A model generated the notes under the pieces. It saw only the letters and a list, made by a program, of their open reading frames with translations. It ran no database searches and had not been told where the DNA came from. DNA of 64,000 nucleotides from NCBI GenBank assembly GCA_963514095.1, contig OY741280.1, positions 15,243,244 through 15,307,243 of the forward strand, in the 5' to 3' direction. The DNA is from Eutrigla gurnardus. Taxonomy: Eukaryota > Chordata > Actinopteri > Perciformes > Triglidae. Both the position numbers and the translations under genes were made by a program. Below are positions 39,701 through 52,686 of the stretch, in pieces. Each line of letters starts with the position of its first letter. Position 1 is the stretch's first letter.

Positions 39701-39840
39701 AATCAACTTGATTCAAATAAAATCTTCCATTCCCATGAACAAAGACTTTACAACAAATGTGTCATGTGATGCTGTATTTGTTCGCTTCTTGGAAAAGCTA
39801 CATAAAGAAGCTGATTGGTCCATTAGTGGAGGACAGAAAG
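36777..39840. other. Intergenic between head-to-head genes, nothing firm
   Basis: This 3 kb gap separates the minus-strand membrane-protein gene from the plus-strand FCGBP-like gene. Minus-strand open frames at 37140-37448 and 37650-37886 (the latter followed by a GTAATC donor-like site) were examined but have no recognisable homology. (TA)n-like sequence occurs near 39198-39236. Core promoters are expected at both ends. Confidence 0.45.
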
Positions 39841-39898
39841 TATTTAAGCCTCCTTAAATCCTGCAGCTGAACCCCTGAATGCCTCTTGACCAGCTCGG
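39841..39898 (+). promoter_or_regulatory. FCGBP-like gene TATA-like box and untranslated first exon
   Basis: TATTTAAG (39841-39848) precedes a short sequence ending in a donor CTCGG|GTGAGA (exon end 39898). The acceptor CTATTAG|GTCC at 40200/40201 lies 19 bases before the start codon. The transcription start is inferred to be some 25-30 bases after the TATA-like word. Confidence 0.5.
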
Positions 39899-40219
39899 GT
39901 GAGAATAATCATTATGATAACTGAAATATTGAACCAACTATTTACCAGCTGTTCTCAGCTATTTCTGTCAAGGTTTTTTGTGTGCATTTTTCATTTTCAT
40001 GTTGATGTGAACAAATGTTTTCTTGTAATATCATTATTTTTATATTACATCTTATATCATATTTAACAAAGTTAAGAAGCTACATTTAGTTTAGTTATAT
40101 CTTGGTATTTATATGTTGACAATAAAATGCACATTTTAAATTAAAATTTTAAAAACAAAAAATTAAAAGTGTACAATTTTGTTTCCTTTTGCTCTATTAG
40201 GTCCTCTCCACTGACAAAC

Positions 40220-43200
40220 ATGGGGTTGTTTGTTGTAATCCTTTCAGCCCTTCTCCTGAGTGGTAAGTTATCAAGAATTACTTAAAAAAAGGTGTTTTCT
40301 TTCCTCATAAATGATGAGATTCAGGGAGATGTTTTTATCTTTATTTGAACTAGTTCACAATGAAAGTTAAATAAACAGCTTGGCATGCAGTAGAAATAAT
40401 TAAAAATGTACATGAACCATAAAATAATACATTAATGACAAGACTGTGGAAATTAAAAAATAAAATCTATCATAAAAATGCAGGATTTTGCAGCGGAGGA
40501 CCAGCTGCTTTAACAACACAGTCAGGAACCTGCTGGGTCATGGGCACGCTCCACTACACCTTTGACAACTACCATTACACCTTTTTGGGCAACTGCACCT
40601 ACACCTTGGCCAAGAACTGCCATGTTGCTGAGAACCTCCCGGCCTTTGATGTGGAGACCAAGAACTCCAATGAGGGCAACGTGACGGTCCCAACAGTGGA
40701 GACGGTGACTGTCAACGTTCACGGGTTCAACATCAACATGGTTCGCTCCGAGCTCGGTATCGTCCGGGTGAGTCTAGCAGTGTTATGTTTCATATTTCTT
40801 GTGCTGTGTTTATTGAGATCTTTACTGTAATAACAGAAAAAGTTTTATATTTTTAGGGATGCATAGGATTTATCTTTATATTCAAACAAGTGCAGTAGAA
40901 ACCCTTTTCATTTTTGAGGCAATTTGCAGGTTTTAGATTTTTAAAATGTATTTGAGAAGCTTTAAGCTATTTTAGCTAGTTTAAAGTATTTACTAAACTC
41001 AATATTTGTACATTTGACTACATTAACACCATTAACTAAATAAATAAATAAATTGTTAAGGACACAAAAGGAGATTTTAATTGTGAACTTCTAATGGAAA
41101 TGATAAATAAGTAAAGTACAGTGGGGGAAGCTTTGAAATGGACATTTTCAATGTCAGGGAATAGACTATAATTTAACAGGTAACTGAAGAAATACAATTG
41201 GACAAATCCAGATATTTAAAAAGATAAATCTGGTCTAAATGAAAATGTGTATAATGGTAATCAATGATTTTAACTTTCCACTACATTTCATTTAAATGTG
41301 TAAAGTTTTTGAGATATCCTACCATCTAACAACCAAAAGGCAATGATGACATGGCAGGTATAATGTGATGTGTTGTCTCGTGGTATTCAAACGTTGTATG
41401 AAATGCAAGTGAACTTGGATTCATTCCCAGGTGAACTATCAACGATGGCATCTCCCGATCAACTTGAAGAACGGCCAGGTGAAGCTTTACCAGAAAGGCC
41501 TCTATGTCATCATGGAGACAGACTTTGGCCTGTCTGTGCAGTACGACTGGAACGAGTACCTCGCCGTCACGGTGCCGGGCAGGTTTGCTGGCAGCGTGTG
41601 CGGCCTGTGTGGCAACTTCAACAACAAAAAGGAAGACGACCTCACGACTCCCGGTGGCTCAGTGGCCGGCAGCGTGGCGGCGCTGGGAGGGCGCTGGAGG
41701 GTTCCTGGCGCCGCAGACGATGCCAGTTGCAAAGATGGATGCGGTGGCCAATGTCAAAATTGTCCCCTTAGTGAAGAAAAGAAATTAGAGAAACAAATCG
41801 TCTGCAGTGCACTTGTACTAAATTTTGTAGAACTTCTAGGTTGTCAACCTGACATCGACTCCAACGTCTTTCAAAGCAACTGCATGCTCGACCTCTGCAG
41901 GGGGGAACTTGTGAACACGTATCTTTGCAACACTCTGCAAGGCTACGCTGACATCTGTCAGAGGTCTGGGGCCAAAGCTACTGACTGGAGGAGTTCTACT
42001 AAATGCCGTAAGTAAATAAAGGTGTGAAGATCATACTGTAAATTATTAATAAATGCAGTGGAGGAATGAAACTCAAGTAATGTGCTTGAAAGTCTTTTTT
42101 TTCCATGCATATTGCAAAACATGCAATGAGCTGCAACCATTAGTCGATCAATTAATTAATTAATTAATTAATTGGCAGCTACTAAGCCATTTTTAATGCA
42201 AATGTGGAAAAAACTATTTATGGTACTCAAATGTGAAGAATTTTATTTTTATTTATTTGTAATAACTATGTTTGTTTGTTTGTTGTTTGGACAAAACAAG
42301 CATTCATCACTATATTTAAATTGTTTAATGGATATCAGCAAATTGATCAATAATGAATATAATATAATATATAAATGCATGCCTCCACATAAACCAGCAA
42401 ATAATGCATAATAATAACAATAAGAAGAAGAGTAACACATGGGACATTTAGTACTTTTAATTTAAGTACTTTAAGTACGTTTTCCTGATTAGAGTTACTG
42501 TGAATAACTGAATTTAAGCTGAGGATCTGTCTCTGTGTCCACACAGCTACACCAAAATGCCCAGATAACAGCCACTATGAGTTCTGTGGGAGTGGCTGTC
42601 CTGCTACATGTGCAAACCCAAACCCTCCCACAAAATGCAACGCCCCCTGTGTGGCGGCGTGTGCCTGTAATGCCAGCTTCATGCTCAGCGGCACCAAGTG
42701 CGTCCCTAAGGCTCAGTGCGGCTGCATGTACGAGGGTCACTATGTGGAAGCCGGAGCCTCCTTCTGGGGTGATGAAACCTGCACCCAACGCTACACATGC
42801 TCCGCCAGCGGACGCTTGTCTTCCAATCGGACCGGCTGTCCCGCCGGGCAGCAGTGCCAGGTGGTGGAGGGCATTAGAGGTTGCCATCCAGTCAACCACG
42901 CCACATGTATGGTATCCGGCGACCCACATTTTGTGACCTTCGATGGGGAGCGCTACAACTTCCAGGGCACTTGTGCATATCAGATGGCTGGCGTCTCCTC
43001 CAATCGAACCAACCTGGAACATTTTAGTGTTGTGCTGCAGAATAACGGTCAAGATAAGAAGATCGGGTCCGTTGTCCAGCTGGTAGAGGTCAAAGTGTAC
43101 GGGTACACGATCATCATCAGCAAAGAGCAACCTGGTGCCGTTGTGGTAACGTATTTCCAAAAGGACATCATACTTTCAGAGCTGCAATATATATGCAGTT

Positions 43201-46200
43201 ATTTATTTTTAGTATCAAAATTAGTCCCAATTGATTAAGCGTAAAATTACTTTATGAACCTTTTCCTTTGTCATTGTTATCTTTAAGGTCAATGGCGAGC
43301 TCTCCAACCTCCCTATGAAGCTGAACAGCAACAAACTCCACCTCTACACGAGCGGCTGGTTTGCTGTCATCGAGACGGACTCCGGGGTGAAAGTGTACTA
43401 CGACTGGAACAGCGTAGCATTCGTCACCGTTCCCAGCACCTACATGGGTGCGATGCAAGGTCTTTGCGGCAATTACAATCTCAACCCCAAAGATGACATG
43501 ACAATGAGAGACGGGAAAAAAGCCTCCAGTTCTGAGGAGTACGGTCAAAGCTGGAAAGTGACCAAGATCCCCGGCTGCGTGGACGGCTGCAGCGGCCCCT
43601 GCCCTGGTTGTAACGCCACTCGGAAAGAAACCTACAACACCAACAGTTACTGTGGCCTCATCGGCGACCCCGCGGGCCCGTTCCGCGACTGCCACGCCAA
43701 GGTCGACCCTGCGGGTTTCCTCAGCGACTGTTTGTATGATGTCTGTCTCTACCAGGGCAGCAGGAACATGCAGTGCAAGACGTTGACCGCCTACACGGCC
43801 GCCTGCCAGCTGAAAGGTGCCACGGTGTACTCCTGGAGGTCAGCTCAATTCTGTGGTAAGGACATCTACTATTTATCAGGACAGGTCAAATTCTTGGGAA
43901 TTTCTTGAGTCATAATACTGCAAAAATAATTCCAACCCTACCTTCTTCCCAGACGCCCAGTGTCCATCAAACGGCCATTACGAGCTCTGTGGCAGCAGCT
44001 GCCTCCGGTCGTGTCAGAAAGACTCAAACTGTGGAGCTCAGTGCATGGAAGGATGCGTCTGTGATGAGGGTTACCTGCTGAGTGGGGGTAAATGTGTGCC
44101 TGCTGACCAGTGTGGCTGCACACAAGACGGCAAATACTACCAGCGTGGGCAGGTCTTCTACCCTGATGCCCTTTGCCAGAAGGAATGCACCTGTCATGGC
44201 ACAGTAAGGATCCGTGTTTGTTCTGTTCACGCTCTGTTTGGAACATAGCGGATGCATATTCATGCACAACATTTCCAAGAACGATCAAAGAGGTATGTCT
44301 TTCGTATCAGGTGCAGTGCAAGCAGTCCTCTTGTGGTGCACATGAGAAGTGTGAGATGAAGAATTACGTGCGAGCGTGTCAGCCTTTGAGGAAAGGAGTG
44401 TGCTCCATCGCCGGGGATCCGCATTACAACACCTTCGACAACACCACCTACGACTTCCAAGGCACTTGCACCTACATCGCAGCCGAGAGCTGCCACCTGA
44501 GCGGCACGCCGCTCGCCAAGTTCTCCGTGGCCGTGGAGAACGAGAAGTGGTATGCTCTGTCCGACAATCCCAAGGTGTCGGTGACAAAACTCGTGGCCGT
44601 GGAAGTTTACGGAACGGTCGTGATCCTTCGCAAGAACGACATCAAAATGGTTTGGGTACGTCACACCGTAGTCGGTAGAGACCAAAAACAGAGTAATAAG
44701 TTTGCTACTTAGTTCGCCATATGCCAGTGCAGGTGTTGACAACCGTTCTTAAGTCACAATGCACACAAATGTTCACAACCAAATAAATATAACTGAATGA
44801 TGAGAAGAATTGAAAGTTACTCAATACAAATATTATTCTCTGCAGGTAAATGGGACCCTAAATCGCCTTCCATTAAACCTCCACAATGGCGCAGTGAAGG
44901 TCTATCAGGAGGGGAGCAATGACATCATCATGACCGACTTTGGTCTGAGGGTCACGTATGATCTGGTCTACCACGTCACTATCACCGTCCCCGGTAACTA
45001 CATTGGCAGAACCTGCGGTCTGTGTGGCAATTTCAACCACGACAAAGCAGATGACTTCCAGCTGCCCGACGGAAAGGTGACCAAGGACTCCCACACCTTT
45101 GGAGCAGCGTGGAAAGTGCCCGTCCCTGGAACGGTGTGTGAAGACGGCTGCATCGGCGACCAGTGCCCCAAATGTGACGATTCCAAAAAAGCCGCCATAG
45201 AGGCGGAATGCTCAGTCATCACCGATGCTAAAGGTCCATTTGCTGCGTGCCATGATGTCATCGATCCCGCTTCCTACTTCAGAAATTGCGTCTACGACGT
45301 GTGCATGGCCAAAAATGATCAAAGCACGGTCTGTCACAGCGTCGCTGCATATATGTTGGACTGCCAAAACTTCGGCGCAAAGACTAAAAACTGGAGAAGT
45401 GCTTCTTTCTGCCGTGAGTGTGCACATTCATGATACATCGTCATATCCACCTCTAACTCTACATCTGTTCAACACAATTACTTTACAAAACCCCTATTAT
45501 TGAATTACAGCTTTTACATGCAGCGCCGGCAGCCATTATGAAACCTGTGTGCTGCCCTGCACCTCTCCATGCCCTGGTCTCCGTGACACCCTCACTTGCA
45601 CCACCACTTGTGTCGAGGGCTGCGCCTGTGATAAAGACTACTATTACAATGGAACTGGCTGTGTGCCCTCCGACCAGTGCAGCTGCTATTACAATGGGCG
45701 GACCTACAAGGTGAGAAGATAATATGTTATTTGCTTATTTGACAAGTAGACTAGATCTGATGATGTGAACCCGGATGTTATTCAGTCTATTGATAAAGCA
45801 TTCCGGCTTCTTTCAATGTTGTTCAACTTCTATGCCTTATTTTGGTATTGATTTTATAATAGGTGAGGCCCCCATATGGGTTTCATGCCTCTCCTTGAAC
45901 TGTTTCACTGTTTTGTCTCTTCTGTTTCTGTCTCAATTCTCTCATTTCTTGTATGGAGTGCTCAAAAGCGACACATAACTTCAAATAAAATGTATAAATG
46001 TATTAACAGTTGCATGGATATAGGACCTTTTATAGTCCATGCAGGTTTCTGTACTCAGCAGACTTATTCTCCACTATTTTATTATAATTATTATTAGAAA
46101 TGTTGATGATATGCTCACTACCATGGAGCCCTGACTGAATTATACTCTACAAACTAGTACAGTGGTATAAGTTTTAGCATTAATTTAATAAAGTATTTTT

Positions 46201-47141
46201 GTTGCAGGTCGGAGAGTCCATCATAACCGATGACTGTCACAGGATTCACACCTGCCAGGCCTCTGGCGTGGTTCTGTCTACAAGCATGACCTGTGACCCC
46301 AACGAGAACTGCCTGGTCAAGAACGGCGTGATGGGCTGCCACGTTCAGCACTGCTATTTGGACAACAACGGGACCCTCACTGCGTTTAACGGTGAAGCCG
46401 GTACCATAACAGTGCCGAGAGCCTACGAGATCGTCCAGACCTGCAGCACCGCTCCGAAATCGGTCTGGTTCAGGGTGGTGGCGAAGCTGGAGACGTGCAG
46501 TCCTGGTGTCAACACGATTGCAGCCGTTTACGTGTACTTCAATGATGTGACGATGACGGTCGACAACAAACATAACATCTGGGTAAGTGTCTGGATGAAG
46601 ACATGACGATCTTAGCTTTAAAAATAAAAGGGAATGCGTTACGATAAAGTGTTCAATGTGTGTTAAACAGATAAATGGAAGAGCGATGACTGGAAGCAGT
46701 TTCTCCAGGAACAGTGTCAAGGTGGTGGTTTCTGACAAAACAGTGATAATCAACAGCACTTCCAGCATCCAGGTGTCCTTTAGTTCAACTAACGAGCTTG
46801 CCATTAGTGTCAGCGACAAAGTAGCTGACATGGTGTGCGGGGCATGTGGAAGAGTCAGGCCTACTGACGCAACAGTAGGAGACCTGAGAGAGAGGCTGCT
46901 GGTCTCGTTTCACAGGCCGAGGACCTTAGCAGCTCTGAACATTGGGCAGTGGACGGCTCCTGATTTCCCCGAGTGGTGAGTCACGTAAAACAAACTACAA
47001 TTTTCATCAGAATAGTCATATTTTTCTACAAACAAAATCGTACTGAACAGTTTTCTTCCTTGATATTATATGGTGATGAGATTACTATGTATTTCCAATT
47101 GTTAAAAAGTATTTTTCCATTTCTTTTTCAGCGGTGTCTAA
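40220..47141 (+). CDS. Secreted FCGBP/zonadhesin-like protein with VWD-C8-TIL modules, about 1374 aa
   Basis: Likely a mucus or extracellular matrix glycoprotein of the IgGFc-binding protein (FCGBP) group. Exons 40220-40262, 40484-40767, 41431-42007, 42547-43145, 43288-43855, 43953-44203, 44311-44655, 44846-45413, 45511-45710, 46208-46582, 46671-46975 and 47132-47141, all in frame. A signal peptide (MGLFVVILSALLLSG) is followed by three VWD-C8-TIL modules and a fourth divergent VWD-like unit without C8 or TIL. Modules 2 and 3 keep the autocleavage motif (SGDPHFVTFD, AGDPHYNTFD); module 1 reads MGTLHYTFD. CGLCG is present in modules 1 and 3, but QGLCG in module 2 and CGACG in the last. TIL units start PKCPDNSHYEFC, AQCPSNGHYELC and TCSAGSHYETC. 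Each VWD is split by an intron at the same place (VNG/VNY/ING exon starts), showing growth by whole-module duplication. Mammalian FCGBP is several times longer. Confidence 0.9.
42149..42174. repeat. (ATTA)n microsatellite
   Basis: Six or more ATTA units in an intron of the FCGBP-like gene. Confidence 0.9.
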
Positions 47142-47398
47142 ATCTCAATCCTGTCGGCTTTTTATCAACTGCATTGATCAGCATCCTTCAGACTGACAGC
47201 ATCACTGATTCATCAAATTATTTTTATTTTACAAAGAATCCCATATCCACGTTAATCCCATTCCTTGCTACATTTCAATTGTCAAAGTATAAAAAAATGT
47301 GTTTGTCAGCTTCCAACTTCATTGATATTTTGCTTGGGAATAAATATCAACATATCAACCACTCAAAAATAATAAAATGCATTTTACTGTGTGTATTC

Positions 47399-47404
47399 AA
47401 TAAA
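47399..47404 (+). promoter_or_regulatory. AATAAA polyadenylation signal of the FCGBP-like gene
   Basis: AATAAA about 260 bases after the stop codon. An alternative AATAAA-like word lies near 47338-47343. Confidence 0.55.
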
Positions 47405-49932
47405 CAATTTGTTTGATGGCTGTCTCTTAAGTGTAACTCTCTGTGTGATAATGTGATAAACAATCTTTCGGCCCACCACCGGCTCCTGTGGCACCTCCAT
47501 TTTTACTTAAAGTGCATCTGAAATCACATCCAGTCACCCCTTTTTTCCTTTAAAAAGAATTTGTTTTATGTACTTTCACTAGTTTAACCTGCTGGCGGCG
47601 TGTGGGTGTCCATGTTAGAGAGACAAAAAGAAACTTGTGCTGTAGCTTAGAAGTCATGCAGACAGTGATTTCTAAGCAGTGGTATTAAAGAATAACGACC
47701 ACATCCGCATCTTAATAGACAGAAGTGATTTAAAAAATGAAGTTATTACATTTAAGTGTGCATATACACCTTTTGTCTATACAATGTGTAAGGTTTATGG
47801 TGTTGGAAATTTGAACTAGAGATGAATGACTCATCTGGGAGAAGAAGCCGCAGATAATCACTTATATATTCCACTTTAATCGCCTGTAATCCATTAATTA
47901 TAATCATATCCTCTGTTCAGCTCTCTGATAAACAACACTGAGGTTTTGAGCAAATATCCCTGTATGTGAGCCAAGGTTAATACGACGGCCCTGGAAAGAG
48001 TGAAGCACTGCACCTGGTGAAAACAAGATATGCAGAAGTAAAAATGCAATGGAGAGAGCTGGGGAGTCTGGGATATTATCTGGGCCATGTCAGGCTGACC
48101 CAGCATCCATCTGATGCAAATCAGGATGAATGTCAGATTAAAACATATTCTTCTAAAACCACCTGTGTGTGAGATTGATTGATGTAGTCACGTACAGCAC
48201 CGGCCTGACACGTCGTTGTTTGATGGAGCCACCTCAGTTTACTCATATTCATACAATTACAGCAGCTACAGCAGCACACGTGATATAGTTTCTTTTTGGT
48301 TATTAAATAATATAAAATATATCACATGATGAACTAGATGTGGCAATATATATATTTTTGATTTTTTTTTAAAGATCTATGTGGTGGTTAATTAAAGGCA
48401 TTGTCGCCATTCATGAAAGAAATTTGATTTTTTTTCTTCGCATTATGGTAACGGAACATTTAAAAGACTTAAAATACAAAAATAAAAGACTTAAATACTT
48501 CATAAATTAATTATTGCCTGTATTAAATATCTTAATAACTAACAGACTTATCTGAAATAAATAGACTTACATAAGTATTTATCATTGGTGAATGATAAAT
48601 GCAAACAAAAGGTAATGTTATGTAACAGGCCTAGGATTGGGTTTAAGCAGCCAAATATATTAATTTAGTGTAAAATTTAAATCTAATAATAATAATAATA
48701 TTTGATTTAAAGGTGCCTTTCTAAAAACACGGGGACGGGCAAAATAAAAATAGTAGATTGATTTAAATTAAACAAAAACAAAACACCTGTGAGATTTAAT
48801 CCAAACTTATCGAGGATAAATTAGAAATACACGAGGGCGAAAAAAAATAGTTCTCTATTGTCTAAGCACCTTGGATACCAAGTAACAAAACAAATAACAA
48901 AATACAGTTCTAGTTACAGCAGCACGTATGTGGTCGATGAGAAAGGATAATAGTCAAATGAGTCACTGTTTGACATACACAGATAGGTGATAACAGAGCA
49001 CAAGTTCAATGGGGTGAATGGACGTATCTAAAGTCACACTCAAACATAAAACACACCAATCAAATGCTATTTATCCATGTTGTTAAATTATATTATATAT
49101 TCAACAAATATTTGAAAATGCCACATAAAAAAAGGCAATGACTTAATCAGCACTTTTTTAACAGCACAACGCAGACAGCAGGAATTATTTTAATAATTAA
49201 GTGTTCACTGATTTCCCAGCATCCTTCATTCCTCTCACATGGAGCAAGTCAAAACACGGTTTGTAGATAAGGACATGAGACGAGATGTTCTCCTTTTTTC
49301 TGGTGACGGTTGAATATCCTTGGATAACTGAAAGCACACTCAGCGTGTTTTTCGGAAACAGCCTGAGGGAGTTTACCATCAGGTCTGTTGAGTTTTGGGA
49401 AAGAGTTGTTTTCAAAGTGCCAGTCTGTGCCATGTTTCTTTCCCACTTTACAATAACACCCCCCCCCCCCCCCCCCCAAAAAAAAACATTTATAAAAAAG
49501 ATAATCCATGTACTTGTGACCTTGTTGTGAGCCGTTTCATGTAGGAACAAAAACAAGTCCAAAACAATCTAGATTTACAAATAACACTATAGGTAAGACG
49601 GTGTATTTCGGGGTGTGCTGTCCCTTTAATGACTTCTCTGACACTCTTCACTTAGAAAGGACTAGGTTTGTTCTGAAGGACACGTTAGATGACTTTAAAA
49701 ATATCTCCTCCTCCTCCTTCATTGTCCAGCAAACCATCAGGTAGATGAACAGCAGGACCCTCGGACCTGGACTTGGAATAATTTCGTCCTCTACGATTTT
49801 TGAGACCAAACAATTGGATGTTGCATGAATCAGCAGATATCACTAAAGTTCAAATAATTCTGTTTTTATCTGGACATACACACACCCCCACTTCCAAGCA
49901 CCTCACGCCCACAGACTCACTCCCCTTGCCCC
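47405..49932. other. Intergenic, AT-rich
   Basis: 2.5 kb without coding signal. It holds a short (AAT)n near 48686-48701 and a poly(C)/poly(A) tract at 49459-49487. Nothing else recognised. Confidence 0.5.
49459..49477. repeat. Poly(C) tract followed by poly(A)
   Basis: Nineteen consecutive C followed by a run of A. Length is likely variable and error-prone. Confidence 0.9.
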
Positions 49933-49939
49933 ATATAAG
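49933..49939 (+). promoter_or_regulatory. TATA box of the ECM1-like gene
   Basis: ATATAAG lies 53 bases before the ATG. The transcription start is therefore inferred near 49965, leaving a very short leader. A strong TATA fits a tissue-restricted secreted protein. Confidence 0.65.
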
Positions 49940-49991
49940 TGGTTGCAGACACACAGTCCCAATATCTTTGAAAAACTCCTGCCAGGCAACC

Positions 49992-51316
49992 ATGATTTCC
50001 ATTGGAGGTTTCAGAGGATTTTGGATAATTGCACTGCTGACTCTTCACAGTGCAGATGTGGGGGGTAATTTGTTCCCTATTATTTGAGCATTTATACTTA
50101 ATGTACTCTACAAATTGCAATGCTGTTAACGTCTGTGTTGTTTTATGTTTTTTCTCCACACAGAGACCGCGATAAGCTCTCTCGACGAGCCCGACGTGCC
50201 TTTCCCACCTGCCTGTCCCACCGCCCAGAACCTCGCTGCCATCTGCCAACATGGTCAGGGTCGTCCCAGATATCTACCCAGCTTCTTCCCCACCTCCGGG
50301 GTCAGTCACTTCCGCCGCTGTGGAAATGCCATCAACCGTCTGGAGATGTGGTTCAGTGGGTGCTGCAGTGGACAGACGGGCGACCAGATTCTCTGCTGCG
50401 CCCGACAAGCGGTGAGTCTCTGCCTGTGTGAGAGAGAAATGATAAAACACCGTTATTTACGAATAATAAACTTAATATTTAAGATGAGGAAGCCTGACTG
50501 TTATATGTCAATTTTTGGATCATCATGTACGTGTTTTACATGTTGTTTACACACAGAACTGGAAGTTTATTTTATCTTTTGGAATTAAATTTTTCTCAAG
50601 ACCTTAATATAAAATAAGATATTCAAAGTATAATTTCTCTCACATATATTTTTGTTGGTTTGTGGAACAAGAAAATACCATCTGTTATTACTAATATTTC
50701 AGAGGATTAACATACATATTAAATTCAAGAAAATATGTTTTAATCAAGGAAACAAACAATGCATTTGAACATAAATATAATCAATGTTCACAATGTCAAC
50801 AACAAGATTAATCTAGGTGATAATAAACCAGGTTGAATTTATGGCCTTTTAGAATAATAAAGATAGATAGTGATAATAAAAAAAGACCTTGGTGCCTCAG
50901 TTCTTCCACAATCAGCATTAGTAGATTAAAAGACAAATGACAAACATATTGAAGGCATTTCTGTAATTTTTAGGAGTCTAGTCTTCTGCATCCACATACA
51001 AAGCAATAGATTTAACTGACGGAACAAGCAGTTGAAGATTTGTGAGGATGAAATGTGCTTTTCAGGGGTATGAAATACTACTTTGTGACATTAAGCATCA
51101 TTTGTCTAACAGTGGAAACGGACCCTGTCCATGTTCTGTGTGGAAGAGTTCTCCACCAAGGATGCCGCATATTTGTGCTGCAGGAAAAAAGGAGATGAAA
51201 AGTGGGCGTGCTTCGACAGCGAGCTGCCAAACCCAAACTACGACCCAACACCCGGGTACACCGCGCCCCTCGTCCACCAGGACCTCGGATTCACCTTCGA
51301 CCCGAATGCTTGCTGA
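49992..51316 (+). CDS. Short secreted ECM1-like protein, about 174 aa
   Basis: Related to extracellular matrix protein 1, a secreted glycoprotein with albumin-like CC-rich loops. Exons 49992-50064, 50164-50411 and 51113-51316, all in frame. A signal peptide (GFWIIALLTLHSADVGG) is followed by FPPACPTAQNLAAIC, RPRYLPSFFPTSGVSHFRR, NAINRLEMWFSGCC, ILCCARQAW, FCVEEFSTK, YLCCRKKG and a Pro/Tyr-rich tail ending in Cys. The FP..RPTAxN, RRxGxAxNRLE and CCxQxAW pattern is the ECM1 repeat signature. The protein has about one such unit, whereas human ECM1 (about 540 aa) has several, so this is a minimal or one-unit paralogue rather than a plain orthologue. In human, ECM1 lies in the same 1q21 region as PIP5K1A and PSMD4, matching the neighbours here. 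Confidence 0.85.
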
Positions 51317-51685
51317 AAGTGCACAAAGTACATACTGTATGTACGGTAAAAAAACAACAACAACATCTAGATGAATGTATCTTAGACAATATAATGTTGT
51401 TTGTGTAAATTGCTAAAACTTGCATCAGAAAAATAGACAAGATAATCCTTAATAATGCACATCCTGCAGATCTTTGTCTCAGAGGAGGACCGGGCATGGT
51501 GGCTGTGTTTGTGCTGAGTAAGAGTGATAAGGATGATATTTTGACAGCTCTGTATTTTAACCAAGCTTTGTCACGACAACAGGAAACACGTTTTTTTTTT
51601 AGATTACACATGTTCGCTCACTGTCCTAACTCAAACTAATTGTGTCCTGAGTGGAGATCACCGTAATGTTTGAAGTAAAGGATGA

Positions 51686-51691
51686 AATAAA
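51686..51691 (+). promoter_or_regulatory. AATAAA polyadenylation signal of the ECM1-like gene
   Basis: AATAAA about 370 bases after the stop codon. Confidence 0.55.
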
Positions 51692-52686
51692 GACATACAA
51701 ACTCTCACAAGCTTTTTTTTGTTTTTGTTACTGAACAAGCTATTGGGAGTGAACTTGACATAATTTTGGAGAAACGGCAGGTTGGTAGCTTCAAAAAGGG
51801 GAAATAAAGTCAGACAACTTCAGGTCTTGTAATAGAAAATTCACACGTGTAATAACAACAAGTGTCCACTAAGAGTCGCTGTTGGATGTAATAACTGGGT
51901 GTGTGACTTTACAGATCAGTGATTAATAACACAAGTTTGAGTGTGCGACCCAAAGCAATGTGACGTAAAAGTCACAAATACGCATTTCATTTTTAAATCT
52001 TCACTCTTTGACAGAGATATTTTAAATTGTACGTGTGTGAACGTAAACTCGCCATTTGCTCCGGACCACATCATCTGATGAATGGTACGTAGAACATTTC
52101 CTGTTTGGCTTCAAAATAAAGGGAACATTTCACATCTAACATCAGTAGACGCACCCATAGGAGAGAGTAACACTTGTGATTGTCATAATAAAATACATTT
52201 TAATCAAATGTAACAGGTCAGGTCATATTGGGCACCTATTCACCAATATATGCTGACTTCTTCTCTCTTTTTTTTTTTTTTTTTTTCTTTTAAATTGATT
52301 TCTTTATATTTTTTATATAAAATGCAATATTATTTTCTTCTTTAAAACAAATACATTTATCTAACAATGCTAGTAATTTGTTAATTTCGTTACTAAGTTG
52401 TTTGTTACAAAACAAATTTATAATTTTAATTAATTTATACATTTATATTTTTCGCGGGGAAATTATATAATATTAGTTACTCAATTCAAGAGCATATCTA
52501 GTGCCTCCATGCAGCTTGCAGCTAAAGATGCTATCAGTCGTGCTGCCAGAGCTAACAGCCTTTACCTGGGGGGGACAGCATCGTCCTCTCCTTATCAGCT
52601 GATGAGTGCCGAGCTCAGGAGCTCTTCAGCGGGGAACACCCGCACCAACTTTGAGGCCCGCTAAATTACGAATACTGCGAGGGCAA
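51692..52686. other. Intergenic upstream of pip5k1a
   Basis: AT-rich, with a poly(T) tract near 52267-52286. No coding signal. Confidence 0.55.

Noticed and set aside
42495..43695. Minus-strand open frames of 221 and 147 codons
   Set aside because: Antisense of VWD/C8 exons of the FCGBP-like gene; composition artefact of Cys/Gly codons.
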